The notes: a model not told the origin generated them from the letters alone. A DNA stretch of 64,000 bases from Imperialibacter sp963977595 (GCF_048007035.1 NZ_CP180355.1:248001-312000); one strand, 5' to 3'; shown: positions 16,740 through 25,455, numbered from the stretch's first letter. Numbers and translations: made by a program.

Positions 16740-16924
16740 GCACCAGGGAGGAAATTCCAAAGTTCAAGCTGCAAATAACAAATGAGCACCAAAGAGAAAA
16801 CTCCAAAGCTCAAGCTGCAAATAGCAAATAAGCAAAAAAGGGGAAATTCCAATGCTCAAAAAACAAAGATCAAATAAGCAACAAGGAGGAGATTCCAAAG
16901 CCAAAGCTGCAAATAACAAATAAG
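16695..16924 (+). repeat. Five tandem 46-bp repeat units
   Basis: Units run 16695-16740, 16741-16786, 16787-16832, 16833-16878 and 16879-16924, each ending AAATAAG or AAATGAG and containing GGAAATTCCAA or a variant. Two unit types alternate: type A has AAGCTGCAAATAACAAATAAG (units 2, 3, 5) and type B has CAAAAAACAAAGATCAAATAAG-like ends (units 1, 4). The first unit overlaps the end of the AraC gene. From 16925 to 17149 the sequence is non-coding and includes a partial inverted match (TTTGAGTTTTGGTGCTTGC). Confidence 0.85.
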
Positions 16925-17149
16925 CTTCAATCAGGCTATAACAGAAACATCAACCTTCCTGCCTTCATAAGTCAACCTTGATTTTCGCAGTGTGTAAGTG
17001 ACCTGGGTTTAGAGTTTAGCCGCTTTGAATTTGAGTTTTGGTGCTTGCTATTTGAGGTTTCTCATCTTTATGCGTCCGAATTGACCAATTCGGACGATCA
17101 GCTTTCAACTCCCTCCGTATATCAGCCAGTCAAAAAACTCAAAACCATT

Positions 17150-18487
17150 ATGAAAAAGAATTTACTCATGGGGCTGATGCTCCTCGGCTGGGGAACAGCG
17201 GCTCAGGCACAAACAAAGCTCTCGCTTTCGGTGCCGCTGCTCGACGTGCCGCAAAACACCCAACTTCCGCACCGCTACCCTTCCATGCACCAGGCCCTTC
17301 AGTGGAGCGCCGATATATATGACGTGAGCTTCTGGGGTATCGATGCCGCCAGCAATGCCCTGTTCGATAAAAAATGGACGCAGACAAGCTTCAGCTATGC
17401 CACTGGTCTGCTTTTCAGCAAGTACGGCAGTGAGCTGCCCCTGCCGCTGGGCGTATGGGGACACGAAGAATACCACCGCTCTGTGCTGGGTGCTAACGGG
17501 GTTGCCAGCAAAAACGGTAACTGGATTTTTCACCGCTGGGACGGCACCGTGTATGGCCCGTCGGACGAAGACCTCGCCAACCTGAAGGCTACCGACAACA
17601 ACGCCCTGCTCTACGCCTACACGGCGGGTGTGCAATACGAAACGCAGCTTACCAAAACCAGCGTGATGAACGACTTCTACAATGAGCGCAGCTTCTACAA
17701 AGCTCCCCTGTACCTCTACAACGCCCACTATGTGTGGAACTACTTCCGCTTTGCCACCAGCACCCATTCCGACTCAGTAAAGGTGATAGCGCCTAAGTTT
17801 GAACACAAAGAGGCTACACAGCGTGACTTTGCCGGTGCCGACCTCACCGCATGGGCCTACGACATGTTTAACCCCAATGCGTCGTACTACGACCGTGACG
17901 ACTTCCCCAATGGCGAGGGCGAAAACCGCCGCATTGGCTTCCACGACCTGTCGGAAGAAGCGCAGAAATACCTGGTGAAGCAGAAACGATTGTCGCTCCT
18001 CAATTTTTTAAATCCGGCCATCATACTGGTCAATCGGATCCGGATCAATGAGGAGCTGACAATTCTTCCCTTTGTTCAATACTCTCCTACCCACTTTGGC
18101 AACAGCATCTCCCTCAATATGCCCTTCACCTACAAAGGCGACGGCTACTTTTTGGGCGTGAACCGCTTCGCCAACTACAAACATGCCTACTACGGCGTGG
18201 AGGCGGGCGTTTACCAGCGGCCCATCGATGCGCTACAAGGGCTGAGCATGTCGTGCACAGTGAAGATCTGGAAGCAACCCAACAGTTTCTTCGGCAGCAA
18301 AGCCAGCTGGGGTGGTGCCATCAAATGGGGCGTGGCCTACGCTGTGGCCGACCGCCTGGCGCTTACACTTGACGTAACAGGCAAAACGGCGGGGTGGCTT
18401 GAAGGCAACCCTTACCTGAAACGCAACTTCAATCCGGTGCTGGGCTTCCAGTATATCGTGCCGGGGTTGAACAGCGGGAGGCTTTAG
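17150..18487 (+). CDS. Exported protein with HEEYH motif, function unknown
   Basis: ATG 17150 gives a clear signal peptide (MKKNLLMGLMLLGWGTAAQAQ); 445 residues in all. Near residue 105 stands VWGHEEYHRSVLG, an HExxH motif that in other families binds zinc. The N-terminal half is rich in Tyr/Trp/Asn and contains DRDDFPNGEGENRR. The C-terminal about 150 residues alternate like outer-membrane beta strands (YYGVEAGVYQRP, LALTLDVTGKTAG, VLGFQYIVP). It could be a membrane-anchored hydrolase or a barrel protein with a buried metal site. I do not recognise the family. A run of envelope genes follows on the same strand. Confidence 0.8.
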   Translation: MKKNLLMGLMLLGWGTAAQAQTKLSLSVPLLDVPQNTQLPHRYPSMHQALQWSADIYDVSFWGIDAASNALFDKKWTQTSFSYATGLLFSKYGSELPLPLGVWGHEEYHRSVLGANGVASKNGNWIFHRWDGTVYGPSDEDLANLKATDNNALLYAYTAGVQYETQLTKTSVMNDFYNERSFYKAPLYLYNAHYVWNYFRFATSTHSDSVKVIAPKFEHKEATQRDFAGADLTAWAYDMFNPNASYYDRDDFPNGEGENRRIGFHDLSEEAQKYLVKQKRLSLLNFLNPAIILVNRIRINEELTILPFVQYSPTHFGNSISLNMPFTYKGDGYFLGVNRFANYKHAYYGVEAGVYQRPIDALQGLSMSCTVKIWKQPNSFFGSKASWGGAIKWGVAYAVADRLALTLDVTGKTAGWLEGNPYLKRNFNPVLGFQYIVPGLNSGRL

Positions 18488-18522
18488 TAGAACCAACATC
18501 TTTTATTAATCAATTACTCAAA

Positions 18523-19116
18523 ATGAAACACAAATTTCTATCAGCAGCGCTATGTCTGGTCTCAGGCGTGGTTGCTATCCATCAGGGCTGTTCCACAGCC
18601 CAACCAAAAGAGGAGGAAACCTCGGCTGTCGTGCCTATTTCCCGGGAAGAGGTAGTCCTTAAGGGCGCTCACCTGGTCGACATCATGGGCTGCAACGACT
18701 GCCATTCGCCAAAAGTGTTTACCGAGCAGGGGCCCGTACCTGATCCTGAAAGGCTGCTCAGCGGCCACCCGTCAGATATGCCGTTGCCACGAGTGGACAA
18801 AAGTGAGCTAAGCAACTGGGTGCTTTTTGGTATGCACAACACCAATGCAGTAGGTCCCTGGGGTGTATCTTTTGCGGGTAATCTAACTTCTGATGCAACC
18901 GGCATTGGTAGCTGGTCGCTGGAGCAGTTCAAGCGGGCGATGACTCAAGGAAAATACAAGGGGCTGGAAAACGGGCGCATGCTGCTGCCTCCCATGCCCT
19001 GGCCCAACTACCGGCACCTGAGCGATGAAGAGCTGGAAGCAATATTTGCCTACCTGCAGTCGACCCGGCCGGTGAAGAATGTAGTGCCGTCGCCCATCGC
19101 ACCCAACGACCTGTAA
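18523..19116 (+). CDS. Lipoprotein c-type cytochrome
   Basis: The signal peptide ends in a lipobox with Cys23 (AIHQGC). One haem-binding motif, C57-N-D-C60-H61, is present. The likely distal ligand is Met in the region GRMLLPPMPWPNYRHLSDEELEAIFAYLQS, which is the usual end of small class I cytochromes. Length is 197 residues. It would transfer single electrons in the periplasm, anchored to a membrane. The partner oxidoreductase is not in this window. It lies 35 bp after the HEEYH gene, on the same strand. Confidence 0.92.
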   Translation: MKHKFLSAALCLVSGVVAIHQGCSTAQPKEEETSAVVPISREEVVLKGAHLVDIMGCNDCHSPKVFTEQGPVPDPERLLSGHPSDMPLPRVDKSELSNWVLFGMHNTNAVGPWGVSFAGNLTSDATGIGSWSLEQFKRAMTQGKYKGLENGRMLLPPMPWPNYRHLSDEELEAIFAYLQSTRPVKNVVPSPIAPNDL

Positions 19117-19188
19117 CAGGCTGGCACCCTTTCAACGGCCAGAAGAACAGACGAACGAATCGATGACTAACACAAATTTTTTAAAGCA

Positions 19189-19620
19189 ATGAACAGAATA
19201 AGAACATCACTTTTTACGCTGGCTGCAGCAGCCACCCTATTTTTTACCGGATGCAAAGACGATGATGGCGACGCCAGCAGCCCGCTGGTAGGCACGTGGA
19301 CACTCGTAAAAACCGACATATCGGGCTGCACCAATGGCGGCAACGGCACCAGCACTTTCACCTGCGACGATGCCAACTGCCTCACCATTACCATGAAAGC
19401 CGACAACTCGTACCAGATGAAAACCCTCGTTAATGGAGGTGTGACCAACGACAACGGCACCTACCTGCTGATGGGCGACAATCTGGAAGTGTGCCGCAGC
19501 AATGGCACGGTATGCAGCAATGGCGACTTCGCATTGAACACCGCCACCAAGAGCTTCACTCTTACCGAAGTAGATGGCGCTACCGGGTGCACCAGGGTGA
19601 CTACCTATAAGAAAGTTTAA
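19189..19620 (+). CDS. Lipocalin-like lipoprotein
   Basis: Residues 1-21 form a lipoprotein signal with Cys22, followed at once by K-D-D-D, which resembles the Bacteroidota signal for display on the cell surface. The rest (PLVGTWTLVKTDISGC, NSYQMKTLVNGGVTNDNGTYLLMGDNLEVC, KSFTLTEVDG) follows the lipocalin_4 type found in many Bacteroidota lipoproteins. It has six cysteines after the anchor, likely disulphide bonded. A ligand cannot be deduced. Located 72 bp after the cytochrome gene and followed by a terminator. Confidence 0.8.
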   Translation: MNRIRTSLFTLAAAATLFFTGCKDDDGDASSPLVGTWTLVKTDISGCTNGGNGTSTFTCDDANCLTITMKADNSYQMKTLVNGGVTNDNGTYLLMGDNLEVCRSNGTVCSNGDFALNTATKSFTLTEVDGATGCTRVTTYKKV

Positions 19621-19644
19621 TTTCCCTAAGCTTAACAAAGGAAA

Positions 19645-19672
19645 GAGCTGCCCGATTGGGTGGCTTTTTTTT
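19645..19672 (+). terminator. Rho-independent terminator
   Basis: AGCTGCCC (19646-19653) pairs with GGGTGGCT (19658-19665) around the loop GATT, with two G-U pairs, followed by eight T. It ends the transcript of the lipocalin-like gene and possibly the whole 17150-19620 run. Confidence 0.75.
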
Positions 19673-19696
19673 GATCTATCTAAACGCCTAATGGTT

Positions 19697-20368
19697 ATGA
19701 AAACCAACTTTCTTCACTCCGTCTGCGCTGTTTGGCACTCCACCAAAGTAGCTATCATCCGGCGCTTGTGTAGAAGCAAACTCTTCCTGAGCCTGCTGGC
19801 AAGTGCTGCTGGTGGGTTCGGCCAAGTCATGGGGCAGGCTTCCGCCGACCACCAATTTTTGCAGTTGGGGTATTTCGGGAAACAGATCTCCCGCCCCGGC
19901 ATTTCTGCATCAAAGGAAGCTTTTCATTCAGACTTTGATCCATTTTTCGAAGGAAAAAAAAGTAGTCTTCACCACCGGTTTTCAATCAGTGTGGCGCTGG
20001 GCATGTATACCCATCCCGGCAACCACACGGGGCTATTCACCAACGTGCAACTGGGCTATGCATTACGTTGTGAAAATCGTTTCTACTGGAAACTACAAGC
20101 TGGTCCGGGGCTCTTGCGTACATTCCTTACCCGTGCAACCTACGAGGTCGGGGATGACCTGAGCATAAGAAAGAAATTCCTCGCCGGAAACTATCAATAC
20201 ATGCCATTAACTGCACTGGAGTTCGGCAAGGAACCTGTTCCTGGCAACCACCTGCTTTCCGGGTACTATTTAAAGGTCGGCGCCTTTCTGCAATATCCAC
20301 ACAACACCATGTGGTTACCCAATCCGACATTTGAGGCCGGCACATTTATTCCCCTGAATCCCAAATAA
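19697..20368 (+). CDS. Putative small outer-membrane beta-barrel protein
   Basis: About 223 residues from ATG 19697 (alternative 19691). A basic N-terminus is followed by a hydrophobic stretch and an AQ/GQ-type cleavage region near residue 45 (GFGQVMGQASA), longer than a usual signal peptide. The rest alternates in beta-strand style: LFTNVQLGYALRCENRFYWKL, GPGLLRTFLTRATYEV, and the ending FEAGTFIPLNPK. This resembles short outer-membrane barrels of Bacteroidota, but no specific family is recognised. It follows the terminator and precedes a lipoprotein hydrolase by 14 bp. Confidence 0.65.
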   Translation: MKTNFLHSVCAVWHSTKVAIIRRLCRSKLFLSLLASAAGGFGQVMGQASADHQFLQLGYFGKQISRPGISASKEAFHSDFDPFFEGKKSSLHHRFSISVALGMYTHPGNHTGLFTNVQLGYALRCENRFYWKLQAGPGLLRTFLTRATYEVGDDLSIRKKFLAGNYQYMPLTALEFGKEPVPGNHLLSGYYLKVGAFLQYPHNTMWLPNPTFEAGTFIPLNPK

Positions 20369-20382
20369 TTTTCTGTATCGAT

Positions 20383-21384
20383 ATGAAAAAAGCTTTAGTC
20401 ATTTCTATCATTTTTGTTTTGCTGACAAGCTGTAGCAAAGAGGATCACTTCTTTTTGCAAAGCGACGGGGCAGACATGCCTCTTACCGTCGCCGGTAATA
20501 CGTCTTCCCGAATCTTCATCCTTTTTCTTCACGGAGGACCTGGCAATGGCGCTTTTGTATGGCGGGAGCATTTTCAGAAACTTGAGAAAAAGTTTGCGAT
20601 GGTGTACTGGGACCAGCGAGCTGCCGGCAGTGCACAAGGGAACGCACAACCAGCTTCCATGACGGTTCAAGCGATGGTCAGAGATACCCATAAAGTAGTC
20701 ACATTGATCAATCACCTCTACGATCACCCCACCATTTACCTTATGGGGCATAGCTGGGGAGGACTGCTCGGCACCGCCTACCTTATTCAATATCCGGCAG
20801 AAGCCAAAGGGTGGATAGAAGTGGACGGAGCGCACAACAAAGTACAATCCGCCGATCTTTCAAAGAAATGGGTAATGGACTACGCCATGGCCGAAATTGA
20901 AAAAGGGGTAGACACTCAATTTTGGAAAGAAGCGCTTCATTGGTATGACCAATCCAACGGCCCTTTGACTTATTCAAGCAAGCATTACACAACCTACCTG
21001 CCAGCCGCACATGCCTATTTTTATAAAAGTGATTACAGCTATTATGGACTCAGCGACTTCCTTTTTGGAAGTCCGAATGGTTTCGACATCCTCCTCAATG
21101 GGAAATTTTCAGATCAACAATTAGAGCAGGAGATCGTATCCACCGACCTCACACCATTCATGGCAAAAATCACAATACCTTCACTCATATGCTGGGGAAG
21201 GCACGATGGAGCCATCCCTTATCAAATGGCGCAGGATGCCTACGATGCGCTTGGAACGGCCGAATCGCTCAAAACAATTGTTCATTTTGAAGAATCAGCT
21301 CACTCTCCTATGATCGAAGAAAACCAACTATTTTGTTCTACGGTCATCGACTTTGTCGAGCGGGTTGAGAGGCAGACTCATTAA
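20383..21384 (+). CDS. Alpha/beta hydrolase lipoprotein (proline-iminopeptidase-like)
   Basis: Signal peptide with lipobox LLTSC (Cys17). The oxyanion motif HGGPG is at residues 50-54 and the nucleophile elbow GHSWGG has Ser124. The catalytic Asp is likely in CWGRHDGAIP and the His in EESAHSP near the end. The order and spacing resemble proline iminopeptidases (S33). Being a lipoprotein, it acts at the cell envelope. The substrate may be a peptide or an ester. It lies 14 bp behind the barrel gene and is probably co-transcribed with it. Confidence 0.88.
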   Translation: MKKALVISIIFVLLTSCSKEDHFFLQSDGADMPLTVAGNTSSRIFILFLHGGPGNGAFVWREHFQKLEKKFAMVYWDQRAAGSAQGNAQPASMTVQAMVRDTHKVVTLINHLYDHPTIYLMGHSWGGLLGTAYLIQYPAEAKGWIEVDGAHNKVQSADLSKKWVMDYAMAEIEKGVDTQFWKEALHWYDQSNGPLTYSSKHYTTYLPAAHAYFYKSDYSYYGLSDFLFGSPNGFDILLNGKFSDQQLEQEIVSTDLTPFMAKITIPSLICWGRHDGAIPYQMAQDAYDALGTAESLKTIVHFEESAHSPMIEENQLFCSTVIDFVERVERQTH

Positions 21385-21474
21385 AGCCTTTACTAAACTG
21401 ACTTTTGAGGAGTTGTGACTGAACCTTATATGTTCGTGCCTTATCTTTACCCGCCAACACCCGTAGCACAACAT

Positions 21475-21900
21475 ATGAATAACAACGTCATCAAACTCTT
21501 CCTTCGCCTGGCCCTTGCTGCCGGGTTTTTATCGGCCGTGGCCGACCGCTTCGGCCTCTGGAGCCCCGACGTTTCTGCTTGGGGAAACTGGGACAGCTTC
21601 GTGGCCTATACCGGGGTCATCAATCCCTGGGCTCCTGCGTCCATTGTGCCGACGCTGGCTGGCATTGCCACTGCGGCCGAGGTCGTGTTTGCTCTTTTTC
21701 TTTTGATTGGCTTCAAAACAGAGCTGTTCGCCAAACTAAGTGGCTACCTCCTGCTGGCGTTTGGCCTGTCGATGGCGCTCTCTACCGGCATCAAAGGCCC
21801 GCTCGACTATTCTGTGTTTAGCGCAGCCGCAGCAGGATTTGCCCTGAGCCTGATGAAGGAGAAGTACTGGGAGGTGGATAGCTTGGTTGCTAAAGACTGA
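21475..21900 (+). CDS. DoxX family membrane protein
   Basis: From ATG 21475 (MNNNVIKLFLRLALAAGFLSAVADRFGLWS) the protein is 141 residues with four hydrophobic helices, as usual for DoxX/DoxD-like proteins. The GTG at 21415 would add 20 residues not typical of the family. These inner-membrane proteins are linked to oxidative-stress complexes and quinone chemistry in other bacteria; the exact role here is unknown. It is a single gene convergent with the esterase. A degenerate copy of the dispersed repeat follows. Confidence 0.85.
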   Translation: MNNNVIKLFLRLALAAGFLSAVADRFGLWSPDVSAWGNWDSFVAYTGVINPWAPASIVPTLAGIATAAEVVFALFLLIGFKTELFAKLSGYLLLAFGLSMALSTGIKGPLDYSVFSAAAAGFALSLMKEKYWEVDSLVAKD

Positions 21901-21924
21901 AGCGGCTTTTCCCTTACATGACCA

Positions 21925-22045
21925 TCGTTTGCAACGAGGGTCTGCGAGATGAGCGATTGCATCACTCGCCAGTGCCGGTGGAACCCGCCCCCGGAACGAT
22001 ATCTCCATGATAATGGCAGGTAGTATTATGAGCTCGGCTGTCCAT
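21925..22045. repeat. Degenerate copy of the dispersed 200-220-bp repeat
   Basis: Matches scattered words of the family at 25255-27945: a CAACGAGG/TGCGAGATGA start, GTGGAACC, CGGAACG.TATC, GATAATGGCAGGTAGTATTATGAGCTCGGCTGT. It lies between the convergent DoxX and esterase genes and contains no ORF of note. Confidence 0.6.
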
Positions 22046-22060
22046 TACCAACATCGTTCT

Positions 22061-23350
22061 TTATCTCTGGTTTTTCTTGTCCCTGGTTTTTTCTTTCAAT
22101 TGATCGAGCTGGGTTTGGTACTCGCTTGATTCTTCCATTTCCAATGCTGACGATATTTGAAGCGCCTTGCCCAATGCTGAAATGGCCTTGTCAAGCTGAT
22201 TATTTGCCTCGTATGCCTTTGCCAGTTCGCTTAAGGCCTCTGCCGATTTTGGTCGATACTCCACCCATCGCTCAATCACTTCTATCGATTCCAAAATTCT
22301 CCCATCCCGAAGTAACCTTGGCCCTACTCTGCTTAAGCTGTTCCCGCTGTTCCACCTCTCTGCCCTAGGCAATATATCAAACCCATATTCCGCCGAAAGA
22401 CGCTGAAAATAGCCATCTATATTGGCCATCGCATTTCCCGGTGCCTCGATCATCTCGTGATACTTTGCGAACCATTTATCTTTAGGATATATCATGCCCA
22501 GTGCTTCCTCCAAAGCAGGCAACGCAACATCGTAATGCCCTTCGTTTTCAAATGATTTTGAGACAAATTGAAAATCAGCAGTGCGGTAAGGAGACAGCCG
22601 CCTTTCCAATTCTTCCAGGTTAGCTTTAATCATCGGTGAATCGCCATTGCCATCCGAATCGGCAGATGTTACATACAGGTAGCCTTTCCTGTTTGGCGCA
22701 CTATTAAAGTCATTCACAATGACGTCGATAAGGCTTTCGCCATCATTATATCCCATACCAAGTACATCGCCAGCGGCAATGGCAATGTGAGCATCAAACA
22801 AATCTGGTTCTTTGGCAAAAGTGTGCAAGGCATACATCGATGTCACAGACAGCCCCATGATCAGGTTGAAATCGTTTGCCCTGAAGTTGCTTTTCAAATA
22901 AGGCAAAAGCTCTTTCCTTAAGTAGGCAGTAAATGAATCCGGGTTTTCTCCAAAAGGAAGTTGTTTCCAATCCATTGGCCAAAAATCGCTGCCGTTGGTA
23001 TAAAACTTGGGTATGTGCGGGCCATCTACGAGGCTCACCACTATGGTTTCCGGCATTCTTTCCACAGCGCTTAAATGCTTTACCACCCCCGAAACCATCA
23101 GGAAAAACTCATCTTCAAGGAGCAGAAGCACGGGATAGGTGTGCTGTGCCGATACCTCATAAAAGCTCTCGGGAAGGAAAATATTGACCTTTCTATCCTC
23201 ATTCAGAATCTTTGAATGCAACAAATACTGCTGTGCATAAGTGAGTGGAGTAGGCTCTTTTGCAAAAAATTCATTGTTGATTGGTTGTGCGTGAGCAACA
23301 CCGTAAAACTTAAGCAGTGCTACCAGGCAAAAAGTACATTTCAATTTCAT
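22061..23350 (-). CDS. Exported esterase-D-like alpha/beta hydrolase with C-terminal TPR
   Basis: A signal peptide (to about residue 21) precedes an esterase-D/Fes-type hydrolase domain (RKVNIFLPESFYE, YPVLLLLEDEFFL, IPKFYTNGSDFWP). The nucleophile elbow reads MGLSVTSMYAL, so Ser is present but the usual second Gly of GxSxG is replaced. The His is likely in ENEGHYDVALPALEEAL. From about residue 350, two tetratricopeptide-like helices pairs follow (SIEVIERWVEYRPKSAEALSELAKAYEANNQLDKAI). Length is 429 residues. Such proteins hydrolyse esters or siderophores in the periplasm. Single gene with no co-directional neighbour. Confidence 0.85.
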   Translation of the reverse strand: MKLKCTFCLVALLKFYGVAHAQPINNEFFAKEPTPLTYAQQYLLHSKILNEDRKVNIFLPESFYEVSAQHTYPVLLLLEDEFFLMVSGVVKHLSAVERMPETIVVSLVDGPHIPKFYTNGSDFWPMDWKQLPFGENPDSFTAYLRKELLPYLKSNFRANDFNLIMGLSVTSMYALHTFAKEPDLFDAHIAIAAGDVLGMGYNDGESLIDVIVNDFNSAPNRKGYLYVTSADSDGNGDSPMIKANLEELERRLSPYRTADFQFVSKSFENEGHYDVALPALEEALGMIYPKDKWFAKYHEMIEAPGNAMANIDGYFQRLSAEYGFDILPRAERWNSGNSLSRVGPRLLRDGRILESIEVIERWVEYRPKSAEALSELAKAYEANNQLDKAISALGKALQISSALEMEESSEYQTQLDQLKEKTRDKKNQR

Positions 23351-23690
23351 TGTAGGTTACATTAATGAGCGCCAACGAGCGGCCTGCATGTGAGCCTGCG
23401 CAAATTCAAAAAAGTAAAACAGCTTATCTTCATTGACTAAAAATACACAAAGTGGCCGGGACTGCAACCACCCTACACACGTCCTATTGAATCCAGGGTG
23501 TGAAATAACTGCTCTTTGGGGGAGCTTAGCTTTTCAGCAGCCCCACCTGAAGGCCTGAAGCCCTAACGAAAGCACTTGATATGCAGATTAGCTTAAAATG
23601 AGGTATATTATCACAATTGTCGTGTGAATGACGGGTAATTGTAGTGGCACTGTTGCCCTAAAACCCCACAAATTTGAAATAAAAAAACTC
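23351..23690. other. Divergent intergenic region, no gene seen
   Basis: About 340 bp between the divergent esterase and XRE genes. It shows no ORF with a supported start. A clustered C/G-rich piece near 23515-23575 holds short partial repeats (CCTGAAGGCCTGAAGCCC). Promoters for both genes must lie here. Confidence 0.5.
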
Positions 23691-24239
23691 ATGAGAACCG
23701 GACAATTAATAAAAGAACTAAGGCTGAAAAAGGGCATTACCCAGGAAGACCTGGCTTCATTGACTGACATCAGCGTCAGGACAATACAGCGGATCGAAAG
23801 CGGTGAAGTTGACCCACGTGCATACACGCTCCAATCAATTGCAGGAGCTTTGGGGGTGGAATATGAAACCCTGGCAATGAATGAACCTTCCTTTGGCGAA
23901 GCGACTAAAGACGACACCAGCAAATGGCTGCCTCTTATACATTTGAGTGGTTTATTGATACTGATTGCCCCGCCGATTGTGCTTTGGATTCTGAAACGGG
24001 ATGAGGTAAAGGACATTAGAAAACATGCCGTTGATGTTATCAACTACCAACTCAGCATTTCCCTATATGCCATTCCTTTGGTTCTTTTTGGAATTTACCC
24101 CATTCTGATAGCTTTGTTTATCTACAGCCAGGTCGTAATTATACTCAATACGATAAAGGTAACGGCTCATCAACCTTATAAATATCGCCTGAATATTAAA
24201 TTTCTAAAGCCCTATCAGGAGGAATTATCCCTGTCGTGA
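23691..24239 (+). CDS. XRE-type DNA-binding protein with DUF4870 membrane domain
   Basis: ATG 23691 (MRTGQLIKELRLKKGITQEDLASLTDISVRTIQRIESGEVDPR) starts a helix-turn-helix of the XRE class, residues about 5-60. The rest is a DUF4870 domain with two or three membrane helices (LLILIAPPIVLWIL, LSISLYAIPLVLFGIYPILIALFIYS) around the loop IRKHAVDVINYQLS, which is the DUF4870 signature. So it is a membrane-tethered regulator of unknown target, 182 residues long. An earlier start at 23628 is possible but less likely. Confidence 0.88.
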   Translation: MRTGQLIKELRLKKGITQEDLASLTDISVRTIQRIESGEVDPRAYTLQSIAGALGVEYETLAMNEPSFGEATKDDTSKWLPLIHLSGLLILIAPPIVLWILKRDEVKDIRKHAVDVINYQLSISLYAIPLVLFGIYPILIALFIYSQVVIILNTIKVTAHQPYKYRLNIKFLKPYQEELSLS

Positions 24240-24349
24240 CTTTGCACTGGCTAAGAACTGCAAGCCGTTTTTAATAGACGTCCTTGCGGTTCTTTGTGCC
24301 TCTTTCCTGAAAGCCAGCCCCAGCAAATCCGCTGCCCGTACCTCTAAGC

Positions 24350-24988
24350 TTACCCTTCAGTTGAATCTTTTAACTCATACCGTTCGCCAACGGTACCCGT
24401 GCCTATTTTCCCGGCCCGCTTGAAAGCAGCGATGATCACCCCGGTGGGTGTGACAATACTTTCTGTCAGCGTAAATGCCGCAGGCATCGATCCACTGTCA
24501 AACAATCTTTTCCCTTTGCCAAGAATCAGTGGATGGATTTTGAGCCGGAGTTCGTCGACAAGGTCATGCGCAAGCAGCAGCTGCACCAGCTCACTGCTGC
24601 CCCATACGTGGATGTCACGACCGTCGCCCTCTTTTATCTTTTTGATGTCGGCCACGCCTTTGACCACCTCAGAGTTTTTCCACCCGGCCACCATGGGGTC
24701 CGACTGGCTGAGGCGCTTCGAAAGCACATACTTCATGCCCTCGTTAATGCCCGGCCAAAACTCTCCGTGGTGAGGCCAGTAGGCAGCCCATATCTCGTAG
24801 GTTTTCCGGCCCAGCAGGTAGTCGGCGGGTTGCAGCTCCTTTTTCACGACCTCGTCATAAACCTCGTCGTCGTAAGGTGCCACCCAGCCACCATGTTTGA
24901 AACCGCCCGATGGGTCTTCCCCAGGTGCGCCGGGCCCCTGCATTACGCCATCCAGTGTGATCATTGACAATACGACTATTTTTCTCAT
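24350..24988 (-). CDS. Dihydrofolate-reductase-family protein (RibD C-terminal-like)
   Basis: From ATG 24988 the protein reads MRKIVVLSMITLDGVMQGPGAP, the YwjB/DHFR-like opening. It contains DYLLGRKTYEIWAAYWP, DIHVWGSSELVQLLLAHDLVDELRLKIHPLILGKGKRLF and a VTPTGVI end, in the right order for RibD_C/DHFR fold. Such proteins bind NADPH; a true folate or pyrimidine role is not shown. Length is 212 residues. The upstream region holds three hairpins within 35-140 bp of the start. A second family member is at 56679-57260. Confidence 0.9.
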   Translation of the reverse strand: MRKIVVLSMITLDGVMQGPGAPGEDPSGGFKHGGWVAPYDDEVYDEVVKKELQPADYLLGRKTYEIWAAYWPHHGEFWPGINEGMKYVLSKRLSQSDPMVAGWKNSEVVKGVADIKKIKEGDGRDIHVWGSSELVQLLLAHDLVDELRLKIHPLILGKGKRLFDSGSMPAAFTLTESIVTPTGVIIAAFKRAGKIGTGTVGERYELKDSTEG

Positions 24989-25022
24989 GCTGTTTGAGTT
25001 TGTTGATGATACGAATCTTTTT

Positions 25023-25130
25023 CCCTCAGAGTCTCCTGTCAAGGGACTCTGAGTCAGCGCTATTCCTCAGCGTCCCCTTTGAGAGGCTCCAATGCTATTT
25101 CTCAGAGTCCTCTGCGAGAGACTCTGAGGG
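25023..25130. repeat. Cluster of three tandem hairpin units upstream of the DHFR-like gene
   Basis: Hairpin 1 uses CTCAGAGTC (25025-25033) and GACTCTGAG (25045-25053). Hairpin 3 uses the same two arms at 25101-25109 and 25120-25128. Between them is a degenerate unit beginning CCTCAGCGTC (25065). Units repeat at about 36-40 bp. They lie 35-140 bp before ATG 24988, so they may act in its leader or promoter, or be a palindromic repeat family. Confidence 0.7.
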
Positions 25131-25254
25131 AATTTCGTTTGTTGATAGAACAAATATCCGTAGGAAGCACATCATTCCAGCAGTGTAAACACGACAATGA
25201 GAGGGGCTAAATGCGGAAAGGGGGTGTGAAGGATGCCATCCCTCGCTTGCACAA

Positions 25255-25455
25255 CCTCCGCCGCCACCACACCATCGTCATCCCGATTGCGAGGAACGAG
25301 CGAGGGATCCCCTTGATAGTTGCAGAAGGCATAACAAGCTCGGCTGTGGGTCTTGGGGATCCCGTTCCACGTCGGCTCCGTTTCACTGCGAGATGACGGC
25401 GTGTTATGGAGGCTTTGGTGATAAGGCAAAATGCTTGAGGCGAAGCATGAGCACA
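25255..25455. repeat. Dispersed repeat copy a
   Basis: Begins CCTCCGCCGCCACCACACCATCGTCAT-like (CGTCAT at 25276), contains GATTGCGAGGAACGAGCGAG, GCTCGGCTGTGGGTC, GGGGATC, CTGCGAGATGACGGCGTG, and ends TGAGCACAG. CGTCAT and ATGACG at the two sides make it a long imperfect palindrome. No coding content is supported. Confidence 0.85.

Noticed and set aside
16695..16924. 46-bp repeats as a CRISPR array
   Set aside because: The units touch each other without spacers and differ among themselves; no cas gene is present.
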